This document shows positions 24,319-33,042 of a DNA stretch of 64,000 bases, piece after piece. The number at the start of each line of letters is the position of its first letter. Position 1 is the stretch's first letter. A program made the position numbers and the translations under genes. The notes under the pieces are model-generated. The model saw nothing but the letters and a program-made list of their open reading frames with translations. It had not been told where the DNA came from and made no database searches. Origin of the DNA: Mycolicibacter kumamotonensis. GTDB lineage: Bacteria > Actinomycetota > Actinomycetes > Mycobacteriales > Mycobacteriaceae. The stretch spans positions 62,001 to 126,000 of the forward strand of contig NZ_MVHU01000010.1 in NCBI RefSeq assembly GCF_002086285.1, in the 5' to 3' direction.

Positions 24319-24371
24319 GCGGTGTGCTGCCCACCGCCGCGCCGGTACGGCGGGGGGCGCGCCGATGCTGA
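24300..24371 (+). CDS. Possible short ORF coupling mceB to mceC
   Basis: A 23-codon frame, MQRHRLSGVLPTAAPVRRG onward, starts at ATG 24300 immediately behind GGAGGAGGGG, the best ribosome-binding site of the area. It ends TGCTGA across the mceC ATG at 24365. Its reading frame differs from mceC. It may be a relay that brings ribosomes to mceC, or the relic of a longer mceC N-terminus lost by frameshift. Protein function is not claimed. Confidence 0.35.
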   Translation: MQRHRLSGVLPTAAPVRRGARRC

Positions 24372-25459
24372 AATACCGCGGCAGCCAGCTGAGCAGGATG
24401 GGCCTGATCGGCATTGTGGTCGTAGCGTTCGTTGTCGCGATCGGGCTGCAGCCCGAGCAACTGATCCAGTGGGCCACCTGCGTGCGTTACCAAGCCCGGT
24501 TCGCCGAAGCCGGTGGGCTGAGCACCGGTGCCGACGTCACGCTGTCGGGGATCAAGGTCGGCTCGGTCACCGATGTCGCACTCGACAACGGCGACGCCCT
24601 GGTGACGTTCACTCTGGCCGGTAAATATCCGCTCGGCTCGCAGACCACCGCGCACATCCGCACCGGGTCGTTGCTCGGCGAGCGGGTACTGACGGTGGAG
24701 CCGGCGGGCAGCGGCAAGCTGCGCCCGCTGGAGGTCATCCCGCTCACCCGCACCTCGTCGCCGTATTCGTTGACCGACGTGGTCGGCGAGCTCACCTCCA
24801 ACACCGCGGGTACCGACACCGAGTCGCTGAACCGGTCGCTGGACACCCTTTCGGACACCATCGACCAGATCGCTCCGCAGCTGGGACCGACGTTCGACGG
24901 CCTGAGCAGACTGTCCCGTGCGGTGAACAGCCGGAACGAAGGCCTTGCCGACCTGCTGAAGTCGGCCGCCGAGCTCACCGGTGTGCTCTCCGAACGCGGC
25001 CAGCAGATCAACTCGCTGATCCTGGACGTCGACAGTCTCGTCGACGTACTCAACACCCGGCGGCAGGCGATCGTCAACCTGCTGGCCAGCACGTCGGCAG
25101 TGTCGCGGCAGCTTTCCGAACTCGTCGCCCAGAACAACGAACAGCTCAAACCGACGCTGGCGAAGATCATCGAGTTGAACAAGATCCTGGAGAAGAACCG
25201 GGACAACCTCGCCAAAGCGCTGCCAGGTCTGGCGAAATACGAACTCACTCAAGGCGAGACGGTGTCCAACGGGGCCTACTACAGCGCCTATGTTCCAAAC
25301 CTGTTCCTGCCGCAGCTGCTCCAGCCGTTCCTCGACTACATCTTCGGCTTCCGGCGCGGCGTCGACGCCGGACAGCCGCCGGACAATGCCGGGCCGCGTG
25401 CCGAACTGCCGTTCCCGATCAATGGGATCCCGCAACCAGGAGATCTGCCGCCCCGATGA
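24365..25459 (+). CDS. mceC: MCE family protein MceC
   Basis: A 364-residue Mce protein. A membrane anchor (about residues 12-30, MGLIGIVVVAFVVAIGL) is followed by an MCE domain with YQARFAEAGGLSTGADVTL and SGIKVGSV. A helical segment with many Asp, Leu and Asn residues follows, and a short Pro-rich C-terminus ends in PQPGDLPPR. ATG 24365 is behind GGGGGG and gives a normal-length N-terminus. Its stop overlaps mceD by ATGA. It is a predicted component of the Mce lipid conduit. Confidence 0.92.
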   Translation: MLKYRGSQLSRMGLIGIVVVAFVVAIGLQPEQLIQWATCVRYQARFAEAGGLSTGADVTLSGIKVGSVTDVALDNGDALVTFTLAGKYPLGSQTTAHIRTGSLLGERVLTVEPAGSGKLRPLEVIPLTRTSSPYSLTDVVGELTSNTAGTDTESLNRSLDTLSDTIDQIAPQLGPTFDGLSRLSRAVNSRNEGLADLLKSAAELTGVLSERGQQINSLILDVDSLVDVLNTRRQAIVNLLASTSAVSRQLSELVAQNNEQLKPTLAKIIELNKILEKNRDNLAKALPGLAKYELTQGETVSNGAYYSAYVPNLFLPQLLQPFLDYIFGFRRGVDAGQPPDNAGPRAELPFPINGIPQPGDLPPR

Positions 25460-26910
25460 AGAGTCGTAGACCACTGCAGATCGCGGCGGCCGCCCTGGCG
25501 GCGCTGCTGCTACTGGCGGGCGCGGGCCTCCTGATCCGCCAGACCGTACTGAAACCGACCCGGATCACCGCGTACTTCTCCACCGCAACCGCGATCTATC
25601 CCGGTGACGAGGTCCGGGTCGCCGGGGTGAAGGTCGGCACCATCGACCGCATCGAACCGCAGGGCACCCAGGCCAAGCTCACTATGCGCGTCGACCGCAA
25701 GGTGCCGATTCCGGCCGAGGCGAAAGCTGTCATCGTCGCACCCAACCTGGTGGCGGCGCGGTTCGTCCAACTGACCCCCGCCTACCATCGCGGCGACGGA
25801 CCGAGGATGGCTGACGGCGCGGTGATCCCGCGCGAGCACACCGCGGTCCCGGTCGAGTGGGACGAGGTCAAGACCCAATTGAACCGGCTTGCCGCCGAAT
25901 TGGGTCCGCGCAGCGGTGTTTCGGGAACGTCGGCGTCGCGCTTCATCGACAGCGCGGCCAATGCGATGGACGGCAACGGCGCCAAACTGCGCGAGACGCT
26001 GAAGCAGCTCTCCGGCGTGGCCCGGATCTTCGCCGAGGGCAGCGGCAACATCGTCGATATCATCTCGGGTCTGCAGACCTTTGTGACCGCGCTGCGCGAC
26101 AGTGACCAGCAGATCGTGGTGTTCGAGTCGCGGCTCGCCACCCTGACCAGTGTGGTCAACGACAGTCGATCCAACTTGGATGCGGCTCTCACCGACTTCG
26201 CCGGCGCGATCGACACGGTGCGGGAGTTCGTGGCGGGGAGCCGCGCCGAAACCGCCGAGGCGCTGCGGGGCGTGGCCACTGTCAGCCAGACGCTGGTCGA
26301 TTCGAAGAATGCGATCCGCAATATCCTGCACATCACCCCGAACGCGATCGCCAACACACTCAATATGTACAACGTGACCAGCGGAACCCCGGTGGGCTCG
26401 TTCGCTTTTGCCAACTTCAGCAACCCGGTTCAGGCGATCTGCACGATGACCGGCGCGGTCGGCAACGTGACGTCGACGGAGACCGGCAAGCTGTGCGAGC
26501 AGTACCTCGGGCCGGCCATGCGGCTGCTGAATTTCAACGGGCTCCCGTTGCCGATATCCCCGTATCTGACCAAGGCAGCCAGCCCGGAGAAGTTGATCTA
26601 CACCGACCCTGCGTTGATGCCGCACGCCGAGCATCCGGGAAACCTGCCGGAACAGCAGCCGTCGATCTCGGCCTACACCGGGCTGCATGGCGATGTCCCC
26701 CCACCGCCGGGCTGGACGGATCCGTTGCAACCACGGGGTTCCTACGTACCGGACGGGCTGCCCGCCGCAGCGACACCGCCGCTGATTCCCGGAGCACCGC
26801 TGCCCAGCCCGACCACCTTCGACGGGATGCTGCTGCCCGGCCCGCCGCCTCCGGGCCCGCCGCCTGGATTGCCTGGTCCGTTGCCGGCGGAAGGGACACC
26901 CTCGCCATGA
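25456..26910 (+). CDS. mceD: MCE family protein MceD, Pro-rich tail
   Basis: A 484-residue Mce protein. Membrane anchor about residues 8-28 (AAAALAALLLLAGAGLLI), MCE domain with ITAYFSTATAIYPGDEVR and VAGVKVGTID, helical region, then a 130-residue C-terminus ending in Pro/Gly repeats (GPPPPGPPPGLPGP). Such a Pro-rich tail is characteristic of MceD proteins. It overlaps mceC and mceE by ATGA at either end. Two Cys pairs near AICTMTG and KLCEQYLG may form a disulfide in the periplasm. Confidence 0.93.
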   Translation: MKSRRPLQIAAAALAALLLLAGAGLLIRQTVLKPTRITAYFSTATAIYPGDEVRVAGVKVGTIDRIEPQGTQAKLTMRVDRKVPIPAEAKAVIVAPNLVAARFVQLTPAYHRGDGPRMADGAVIPREHTAVPVEWDEVKTQLNRLAAELGPRSGVSGTSASRFIDSAANAMDGNGAKLRETLKQLSGVARIFAEGSGNIVDIISGLQTFVTALRDSDQQIVVFESRLATLTSVVNDSRSNLDAALTDFAGAIDTVREFVAGSRAETAEALRGVATVSQTLVDSKNAIRNILHITPNAIANTLNMYNVTSGTPVGSFAFANFSNPVQAICTMTGAVGNVTSTETGKLCEQYLGPAMRLLNFNGLPLPISPYLTKAASPEKLIYTDPALMPHAEHPGNLPEQQPSISAYTGLHGDVPPPPGWTDPLQPRGSYVPDGLPAAATPPLIPGAPLPSPTTFDGMLLPGPPPPGPPPGLPGPLPAEGTPSP

Positions 26911-28070
26911 TCAGTCTTCGTTCTCTGCGGCGCAGCGCGGCGGTCGCGGCTTTGATCGCCGTCACCACGACCGGCTGCGCCTTCGGCGGGCTGAACTCGG
27001 TGGCGTTGCCCGGTGTCCAGGGCCGCGGGTCCGGGGCGCAGCATTTCACCGTGCAGCTGGCCAATGTCGGGACACTGGAATCCAATTCGCCGGTACTGCT
27101 CTCCGACGTGGTGATCGGCAGCGTCGGCAAGATGACCGTCAGCAACTGGCACGCCAACGTCGACATCGCGGTCAACCCCGGCGTCGAGGTGCCGGCGAAT
27201 GCGGTGGCGACCGTCGGGCAGACCAGCCTGCTCGGTTCCATGCACCTGGCGCTCAATCCCCCGATCGGGCAGGAGCCGACGGGACGCCTGAGGTCGGGGG
27301 CCACCATCCCTCTGAGCGACTCCTCAACCTACCCGTCCACCGAGCAGACCCTGTCGTCGCTGGCGGTGTTGGTCAACGGGGGCGGACTCGGTCAGATCGG
27401 TGACATCATCCACAACTTCAGCGCCTCCATGGCGGGGCGGGAGAGCGACATCCGCGACCTGATCGTCCGGCTGGACCACTTCACCGGTGCACTGGACCGG
27501 CAACGCAACAACATCGTCGAGGCCATCGAAGAGATGAACCGGACGGCCACGATCTTCGCCGGGCAGCGCGACACCATCCGCCGCGCGCTGGACAAGATTC
27601 CTCCGGCCATCGACGTCTTGATCAAAGAGCGTCCCAAGTTCGTCACCGCGATGACCAAGCTGGGCCAGTTCGGCGACCTGTCGGCCGGCCTGGTCAACGA
27701 CTCCGGGCACCAACTGGTCTCCGATCTCATCCACATCGAACCGGCGTTGCGTTCGCTGGCCGATATCGGTCCGGAACTCAACTCGGCAGTGGCCTACGCC
27801 TCGGCCTTCCCGTACGGGCCCAATGCGATCGAGCGCGCCGTGCGGGGCGACTTCTTGAACCTGTTCGCAGTCTTCGACCTCACCAAACCCCGACTCAAGC
27901 GGGCCATGTTCGCCGGTACGCAGTGGGGCGACGAAGACGCGAAACTCGTTCCCGCGCCCGGTGACCCGTGGTACTTGAACTATTCCTACGACCCGCTGCA
28001 AGAACCGATTCTGCGGTCGTCGAGCCAGGACTTACCGCCGGGGGCGGTTGGCTCGGGAGGCGGTGGCTAG
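26907..28070 (+). CDS. mceE: MCE family lipoprotein MceE
   Basis: A 387-residue Mce lipoprotein, the fifth position of mce operons (LprK-like). The signal peptide ends VTTTGC, with Cys24 as the acylation site; Thr at the -3 position is unusual for a lipobox. The MCE domain follows (FTVQLANVGTLESNSPVLLS, DVVIGSVGKM), then a helical region and a Gly/Ser-rich end. It begins at ATG 26907 within the mceD stop and ends immediately before mceF. It would anchor the Mce complex in the membrane. Confidence 0.92.
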   Translation: MISLRSLRRSAAVAALIAVTTTGCAFGGLNSVALPGVQGRGSGAQHFTVQLANVGTLESNSPVLLSDVVIGSVGKMTVSNWHANVDIAVNPGVEVPANAVATVGQTSLLGSMHLALNPPIGQEPTGRLRSGATIPLSDSSTYPSTEQTLSSLAVLVNGGGLGQIGDIIHNFSASMAGRESDIRDLIVRLDHFTGALDRQRNNIVEAIEEMNRTATIFAGQRDTIRRALDKIPPAIDVLIKERPKFVTAMTKLGQFGDLSAGLVNDSGHQLVSDLIHIEPALRSLADIGPELNSAVAYASAFPYGPNAIERAVRGDFLNLFAVFDLTKPRLKRAMFAGTQWGDEDAKLVPAPGDPWYLNYSYDPLQEPILRSSSQDLPPGAVGSGGGG

Positions 28071-29615
28071 ATGCTGACACGCTTCGTGCGGATTCAGCTG
28101 ATCCTGTTCCTGGTGGCTTCGGTGATCGGCGTCGGGGCCATGCTCTTCGGCTACATGCAGGTGCCGACTCTGCTCGGAATCGGCCGGGTCACGGTCAAGC
28201 TGGACCTGCCGGAGACCGGCGGGCTCTACCGGTTCTCCAACGTCACCTACAACGGCGTGCAGATCGGCACAGTGACCAAGGTGGAGCTGACGCCCAACGG
28301 TGTGCGCGCCACGTTGTCGTTGGATCGCTCACCTAAGGTGCCTGCCGATCTGGTGGCTGCGGTGCGCAGCGTGTCAGCCATCGGCGAGCAGTACGTCGAC
28401 CTGCTGCCGCGCAGCGACGGCGGCCCGTACCTGCACAACGGATCGGTGATCGCGGCGGCGGACACCCAAGTCCCCCAACAGGTCGGTCCGATGCTCGATC
28501 AGGTCAGTGCGTTGGTCGACTCGATTCCCAAGGATCAACTCGGCAATCTGCTCGACGAGACCTTCCAGGCTTTCGACGGCGCCGGTTACGACTTCCAATC
28601 ACTGCTGGATTCGGCGACCACCATCAGCGGTGACGCCAACCGGGTCTCGGACAAGGTGCGCAAGCTGGTCGATGACGGTGCGCCGCTGCTGGACTCCCAG
28701 GAGAAAAGCACCGATGCGATCCGGACCTGGGCGCGCAGCGTGGCCGGGATCTCCGAACAGGTCGCCGCCAACGACCCGCAGGTGCGGGCCATCCTGCAAC
28801 GCGGACCCGGGTTCGCCGACGAAGTGTCGGGTCTGATGCAGGATCTCAAGCCCACGCTGCCTATTCTGCTGGCGAACCTGAACACCCTCGGGCAGGTGCT
28901 GATGGTCTATAACCCGTCGTTGGAGCAGTTGATGGTGCTGCTGCCCGGGTACATTGCGGCCCAGCAGTCGTTCGGTCTGCCCAAGAACAACCCGACCGGT
29001 CTGCCGCAGGGCGACTTCACCCTTACCTTCGGTGACCCCAACCCGTGCACCGTGGGGTTCCTGCCGCCGTCGTCGTGGCGTTCTCCGGCCGATACCACCA
29101 CCATCGACACCCCCGACGGTTTGTACTGCAAACTGCCGCAGGATTCACCGGTATCGGTGCGCGGCGCTCGCAACTTCCCGTGTATCGAGCATCCGGGCAA
29201 GCGCGCGCCGACCGTCGAACTCTGCGACGACCCGAAGGGATTCGTTCCGATCGCGATGCGTCAGCATCTCACCGGCCCCGGAGCGTTCGACCCGAACCTG
29301 CTCAAGCAGGGCATCCCGGTTGATGACCGGGTCGACTTCAGCGACCGGCTCTTCGCTCCCGTCGGGGGTACCCCGCTGCCGCCGTGGGCCACGCCGTCGG
29401 GGACATCACCGGATGCCCCCCGGCCCGAGGTGCCGGCGCCGCCACCGCCGTTCGCCGGGCACGACGGGAGTGCTGAACAGCGGCCACCGGTGGCGGTGCT
29501 GCCCTATGACCCGAACACGGGCAGGTACATGACCCCCGACGGGCGCTACGAGCAGCAGACGAACCTGGTGCCCGGTTCCGGGCCCAAGACGTGGACCGAC
29601 CTGATGCCGTCCTAG
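28071..29615 (+). CDS. mceF: MCE family protein MceF
   Basis: A 514-residue Mce protein that starts directly after the mceE stop (TAGATG). Anchor about residues 8-30 (IQLILFLVASVIGVGAMLFG), MCE domain with VTVKLDLPETGGLYRFSNVT and YNGVQIGTV, helical region, and a 200-residue extended C-terminus with four Cys (PNPCTVGF, GLYCKL, FPCIEH, LCDDPK) and a Pro-rich stretch. It is the sixth and last Mce subunit. The operon continues with small secreted proteins rather than the usual Mce-associated membrane proteins, which lie on the opposite strand here. Confidence 0.93.
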   Translation: MLTRFVRIQLILFLVASVIGVGAMLFGYMQVPTLLGIGRVTVKLDLPETGGLYRFSNVTYNGVQIGTVTKVELTPNGVRATLSLDRSPKVPADLVAAVRSVSAIGEQYVDLLPRSDGGPYLHNGSVIAAADTQVPQQVGPMLDQVSALVDSIPKDQLGNLLDETFQAFDGAGYDFQSLLDSATTISGDANRVSDKVRKLVDDGAPLLDSQEKSTDAIRTWARSVAGISEQVAANDPQVRAILQRGPGFADEVSGLMQDLKPTLPILLANLNTLGQVLMVYNPSLEQLMVLLPGYIAAQQSFGLPKNNPTGLPQGDFTLTFGDPNPCTVGFLPPSSWRSPADTTTIDTPDGLYCKLPQDSPVSVRGARNFPCIEHPGKRAPTVELCDDPKGFVPIAMRQHLTGPGAFDPNLLKQGIPVDDRVDFSDRLFAPVGGTPLPPWATPSGTSPDAPRPEVPAPPPPFAGHDGSAEQRPPVAVLPYDPNTGRYMTPDGRYEQQTNLVPGSGPKTWTDLMPS

Positions 29616-29632
29616 CAGAAGGAGGACATACC

Positions 29633-30139
29633 ATGCGCGTACGTGAATTGGCCGTCGTCGCAGCGGCGTTCGGGATTGTTGTCGGAAATGCCCCGGCGCC
29701 GCCGGCGCAAGCTGCCCTGGGCTTCGAACTCAACGGCCCCTACCGAGTCATCTCGAAGGGGGACTGGGCCAAGACCAACGAGGTCTTCATGGACGAGGCC
29801 ACCGTCTCCTCGGTGTGGACGTTCAGTTCCAGTTGCGAGAACGCGCACGTCTGCACCGGCCAGGTGAGCAGCGATCAGGGCTGGACCGCGCCGTTGGAAT
29901 TCCGCACCTCGCGGTGGATCGTCGACCGCTTCCACGAGAACTGGCAGACCTGCCCGGACGGCACCACCTCGCCGGGCCGGCAGCGCTACCAGTTCCAGGG
30001 CAGCGACCTCAACGGCCAGTACGACAAACGCAACATCGACCTGCTGGTCGGCTACGACAGAACGATCGGTGTCTCGGGTGCATGTGGACGCAACCAGCCC
30101 ACGGTGATCACCATGCCGCTGAGCGTACAGCGGCTGTAG
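29633..30139 (+). CDS. Secreted protein of the mce locus (paralogue 1)
   Basis: A 168-residue protein with a signal peptide (MRVRELAVVAAAFGIVVGN) cleaved near PAQA. The mature part begins ALGFELNGPYRV and has four Cys (SSSCENAHVC, WQTCPDG, GACGRN). Its pattern of YRV, a Trp-Thr-Phe strand, Cys, VDR and TCPDG resembles the protein at 30604, so they seem to be diverged paralogues. ATG 29633 has AAGGAGG upstream and lies 17 bases after mceF. I do not know a defined function; a periplasmic or cell-wall accessory role in Mce transport is plausible from position. Confidence 0.8.
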   Translation: MRVRELAVVAAAFGIVVGNAPAPPAQAALGFELNGPYRVISKGDWAKTNEVFMDEATVSSVWTFSSSCENAHVCTGQVSSDQGWTAPLEFRTSRWIVDRFHENWQTCPDGTTSPGRQRYQFQGSDLNGQYDKRNIDLLVGYDRTIGVSGACGRNQPTVITMPLSVQRL

Positions 30140-30155
30140 GGATAGGGAAGAGACG

Positions 30156-30566
30156 ATGCAGACCACTCGCATAACGCTGGTGCTCGCCGCCGCTGTGCTC
30201 GCAGGGGGCGCGGTCGCCGCGGCAGCGCCGTCGACTGCCGATCCGTACGTGCCGATGTGCGACGTTCCGGCGTGCACACCCGGAATCGCGCCGGATGTCG
30301 TGCTGGGTGCGCCGTGCTCCAACACCACCTACTTCGTCTTCGGGTCCGCTGTCGCGGGGCCCTCGACCCTGCCGGGCAGGCTGGTCTACTGCGCGTCGCC
30401 GCGCCGCTACGAGCCCCGCTGGTTCCGCTCCCCGGAGATGCACGGCGTCAAGGAGGAGAACAGTAAATGCGACGAATATTCCGGCGAGGTAGCGCAGGCC
30501 CCCGACGGGCTTTTCTTGACCTGTGTCGCCGACGGCGAGTCCCGGTGGCGTCGCGGAGACCTTTAG
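30156..30566 (+). CDS. Small secreted Cys-rich protein
   Basis: A 136-residue protein with a classical signal peptide (TRITLVLAAAVLAGGAVAAA), cleavage probable near STADPY. The mature protein has six Cys (MCDVPAC, APCSNTTYFVF, VYCASPRR, SKCDEYSG, FLTCVADG), suggesting three disulfides. ATG 30156 follows a weak GGGAAGAG. It lies between two related secreted proteins in the mce operon and is otherwise unrecognised. The spacing of 16 bases suggests cotranscription. Confidence 0.78.
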   Translation: MQTTRITLVLAAAVLAGGAVAAAAPSTADPYVPMCDVPACTPGIAPDVVLGAPCSNTTYFVFGSAVAGPSTLPGRLVYCASPRRYEPRWFRSPEMHGVKEENSKCDEYSGEVAQAPDGLFLTCVADGESRWRRGDL

Positions 30567-30603
30567 CCGCACAACAATCCTGGCACGTTGAGGGAGTTCG
30601 CCC

Positions 30604-31071
30604 ATGATACGAACCGCTGTCGGCGCAGCGATCGGCGCGCTGGCCGCTGCGTCCATCGCCACCGTCGTGGCACCGACCGCCGCGGCCGAGATGCGCTACG
30701 GCAATTACGAGGTGCTGACCAACCGGTGGACCGACGCCACGTGGGTATGGGCGGCCTACCCCTGCGAGACCATGGGCAAGTTTGACGACCTACCGGCCGG
30801 ATGTGTTCAGGTGAGCGCGATCGACCGACCGCACTTCTTCGGCCGCGGATACTACGGCGGCACCGCCAAACTGGTAGACGGTCAGTACTCGTTCACCTCG
30901 GATTACCCCAACGGTCTCACCTGCCCGTTCGGCCCATCGATGCCGACCCGCGACACCTACACCTGGGATGCCAACACGCTGGCCGGCGTCGTCGAATCAC
31001 ATTTCGAGGTGGGTTGTATGAATGGTCCGGGCGGGGTGAACACCTGGACGTTCGCGCTGGTCCGCATGTAG
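30604..31071 (+). CDS. Secreted protein of the mce locus (paralogue 2)
   Basis: A 155-residue protein with a signal peptide (AAIGALAAASIATVVAPTAA) cleaved before EMRYGNYEV. The mature part has four Cys (YPCETMG, AGCVQVS, LTCPFGP, VGCMNGP) and aromatic strands such as DATWVWAAYPC and RDTYTWDANTLAG. GGGAG precedes ATG 30604. Its layout matches the protein at 29633. It closes the mce operon; its TAG and the convergent stop form the palindrome TAGCCGGCTA. Function unknown. Confidence 0.8.
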   Translation: MIRTAVGAAIGALAAASIATVVAPTAAAEMRYGNYEVLTNRWTDATWVWAAYPCETMGKFDDLPAGCVQVSAIDRPHFFGRGYYGGTAKLVDGQYSFTSDYPNGLTCPFGPSMPTRDTYTWDANTLAGVVESHFEVGCMNGPGGVNTWTFALVRM

Positions 31072-31075
31072 CCGG

Positions 31076-31705
31076 CTAGATCGGATCGAACGAGGAGATC
31101 AGCCAGCGGCCGCCGTGCTTCTCCAAGCCGACCTTGACGCTGCTCATCGAGTAGGAGCCGTCGGGGTTGGTCTTGCTGATCGTGGTCTGGTTGAGGTAGA
31201 TCAGCACTTCGGCGAAGCCGGGACGCAACGAGACGATGCCCTTGCGCACCACTGCGGCGATCGTCTGCACTTCCTTCTCTTTGACCGCCGGGGTGACGAC
31301 TTTCTGGGTGAAATCGGTGTAATGCGAAAGGAAATCACCGGTGAGGTGGCTCTCGGCAGCGGCGAAATCCTGCTCCATCGTCTTCGGCGCGTAGGTCAAC
31401 ACGGCGACCGCGCCGTCGGCGGCAGCCGCCATCACGGCCTGCTCGGCCGCGGGTCCGAGTTGCTGATCTGCCCGGAGCACACCAAAGTACAGCCAGCCGG
31501 CTAAAGCTGCCGATGCCGCGAACAGAACGGCGAGCGTGGCGGCGACCCAGCGCGACGTCGAGACCGTCGGGCCGGCTTGGGATTGCTCGGCAGGAGACAC
31601 TTCCGCCGGCGGCTCGACAGGTTCTGGGGCCTCGTCGGCCTCGGTGGTCACGGACTCGTCCTCGACCGCTTCGGGTGTCACGTCGTCCCCGTCGGGTTCG
31701 CTCAT
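31076..31705 (-). CDS. Mce-associated membrane protein
   Basis: A 209-residue protein: an acidic, Glu/Ala/Pro-rich N-terminus (about 1-48), one membrane helix (WVAATLAVLFAASAALAGWL, about 53-73), then an extracytoplasmic NTF2-like domain ending GRWLISSFDPI. This is the layout of Mce-associated (Mas) proteins, which stabilise Mce complexes. ATG 31705 overlaps the stop of the next Mas gene by ATGA. Both are on the strand opposite to mceA-F and converge on it, which is unusual since mas genes normally follow mceF. Confidence 0.87.
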   Translation of the reverse strand: MSEPDGDDVTPEAVEDESVTTEADEAPEPVEPPAEVSPAEQSQAGPTVSTSRWVAATLAVLFAASAALAGWLYFGVLRADQQLGPAAEQAVMAAAADGAVAVLTYAPKTMEQDFAAAESHLTGDFLSHYTDFTQKVVTPAVKEKEVQTIAAVVRKGIVSLRPGFAEVLIYLNQTTISKTNPDGSYSMSSVKVGLEKHGGRWLISSFDPI

Positions 31706-32490
31706 GCCGCGAAGTCCACCTTCGACATCTTGACCTGGTCGCCCTCGCGGGCCAGGTGCACCGTCAGGCGCCAACTGCGGGGTTCCTCTTTGGCTCCGGC
31801 GGTATTGGTGACCTTGGTGGTGGCCGCCACCAGCACCACCGCCTCGTTGTCTGACATCGACTCCACGCCCGCGACCGCCGTGTCGATAGTGGTGACGGTT
31901 TTGGACTCGCGGGCCACCTTCGTGAAGTCGCCGGCATGGGCTTCGAAGTCCTTCTTGAATTCACCGGTCGAGTTGTCCAGGATCGCCTTGACGTCGTCGT
32001 CGACGGTCTCGTAGTTCAACGACATCAGCGTCACCACGCCCTGCCGAGCGGCTGCGGCGTACTCGCCCAATTGATGCTGGCGCTGTGCGACATCGCGGTG
32101 GTGGGACACCACCAGCACATCAACGGCGAGGAACCCGCCGATGGCGAGCACGGCCAGTGTCGCCGCCACCCACCGCAGTCGTCTCCAGATGCCGATGGAC
32201 TTGCGTGGCTGCTCAGCCGGTTCCTCGACGGCACCCTCGTCGACGCCGGAGTCCGGCTCGGCAGCCTCGGACGCCTTGACGTCCGGTGCGGTTTCCAGCT
32301 CGACCGTTCGGGTGGATTCCGGCTCGGACCCCTGCTGCGCCTTGAGCAGCTCCGCGCGGGCGCGGGCCAACTCCGCTGCCGCCTCGGCGGCTTTCGCCTC
32401 GGCTTCCGCCAGCGTCAGCGCATCCTTCGAGGCGCCCTTGGCGGCGTGCTTTCCGCGGCCGTCCGGTTTCGCCGGATCACGCGACGGCAT
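31702..32490 (-). CDS. Mce-associated membrane protein with coiled-coil N-terminus
   Basis: A 262-residue Mas protein. The N-terminus is cytoplasmic and charged, with an Ala/Glu-rich coiled coil (about residues 25-52, LAEAEAKAAEAAAELARARA). A membrane helix follows (LRWVAATLAVLAIGGFLAVD, about 104-125), then an NTF2-like extracytoplasmic domain ending QVKMSKVDFAA. ATG 32490 has AGGAGGG upstream. It shares the motif WVAATLAVL with its downstream neighbour, so the two are tandem paralogues, coupled by ATGA. They probably serve the Mce complex encoded convergently. Confidence 0.87.
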   Translation of the reverse strand: MPSRDPAKPDGRGKHAAKGASKDALTLAEAEAKAAEAAAELARARAELLKAQQGSEPESTRTVELETAPDVKASEAAEPDSGVDEGAVEEPAEQPRKSIGIWRRLRWVAATLAVLAIGGFLAVDVLVVSHHRDVAQRQHQLGEYAAAARQGVVTLMSLNYETVDDDVKAILDNSTGEFKKDFEAHAGDFTKVARESKTVTTIDTAVAGVESMSDNEAVVLVAATTKVTNTAGAKEEPRSWRLTVHLAREGDQVKMSKVDFAA

Positions 32491-32576
32491 ACGCCCTCCT
32501 GTCCGATGTCCCATCCAGCTCCCACGAGGTCAGGCACCCTCGCAAGACCGCTTCGAAACGGTAGCACCAGGGCCCC

Positions 32577-33002
32577 TCACCAGGTGCGCAGCGAGCAGAG
32601 CGCGCCCTTGGTGCCCGCGTCGGTGGCAACGACGACGTCGTCGACGCGCAGTTCACAGACGAACCCGGGCGAGGCCAGCTCGGGATGCATCCCGGGCAGC
32701 GACACCACCACCATCGCCCAGTCCTGCGGGTCGGCCAGCGTCGTCTCGAATATCCACGGCTGGTTCGGTCCGACGGTGACATCGGCACGCGGGCTGTACT
32801 GGTACGGATTGTGGCTGTACTCGCCGAAGTTGGGCGGCTGAACCTCGCGGTAGTAGACCAGCGCCTGCGCGGTTTGTGTCGCACTGACCAAGTAACGGAC
32901 CCGGTGCGGTGCCGGATCGTCGGCGGCCGCCGGCGTCGCTGTCGCCAGCGCAGCCACGAGCGCAACGCCACCCAGCAACGACTGCGTCAACAGGGTTCTC
33001 AC
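32577..33002 (-). CDS. Secreted MmpS-like protein
   Basis: A 141-residue protein with a signal peptide (TLLTQSLLGGVALVAALATA) cleaved near AAADDPAPH. The mature domain has the look of MmpS accessory proteins: VRYLVSATQTAQALVYYREV, the strand PWIFETTLADP, and a C-terminal disulfide pair in FVCELRVDDVVVAT and LCSLRTW. True MmpS proteins keep a membrane helix and pair with an MmpL; neither is visible here. GTG 33002 has GGAGGAG five bases upstream. Its leader contains an operator-like site at 33066 and an inverted repeat at 33043. Confidence 0.75.
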   Translation of the reverse strand: MRTLLTQSLLGGVALVAALATATPAAADDPAPHRVRYLVSATQTAQALVYYREVQPPNFGEYSHNPYQYSPRADVTVGPNQPWIFETTLADPQDWAMVVVSLPGMHPELASPGFVCELRVDDVVVATDAGTKGALCSLRTW

Positions 33003-33042
33003 GGACTCCTCCACTGCTGCGCGCCGGCCGGAGCGGCACTGC

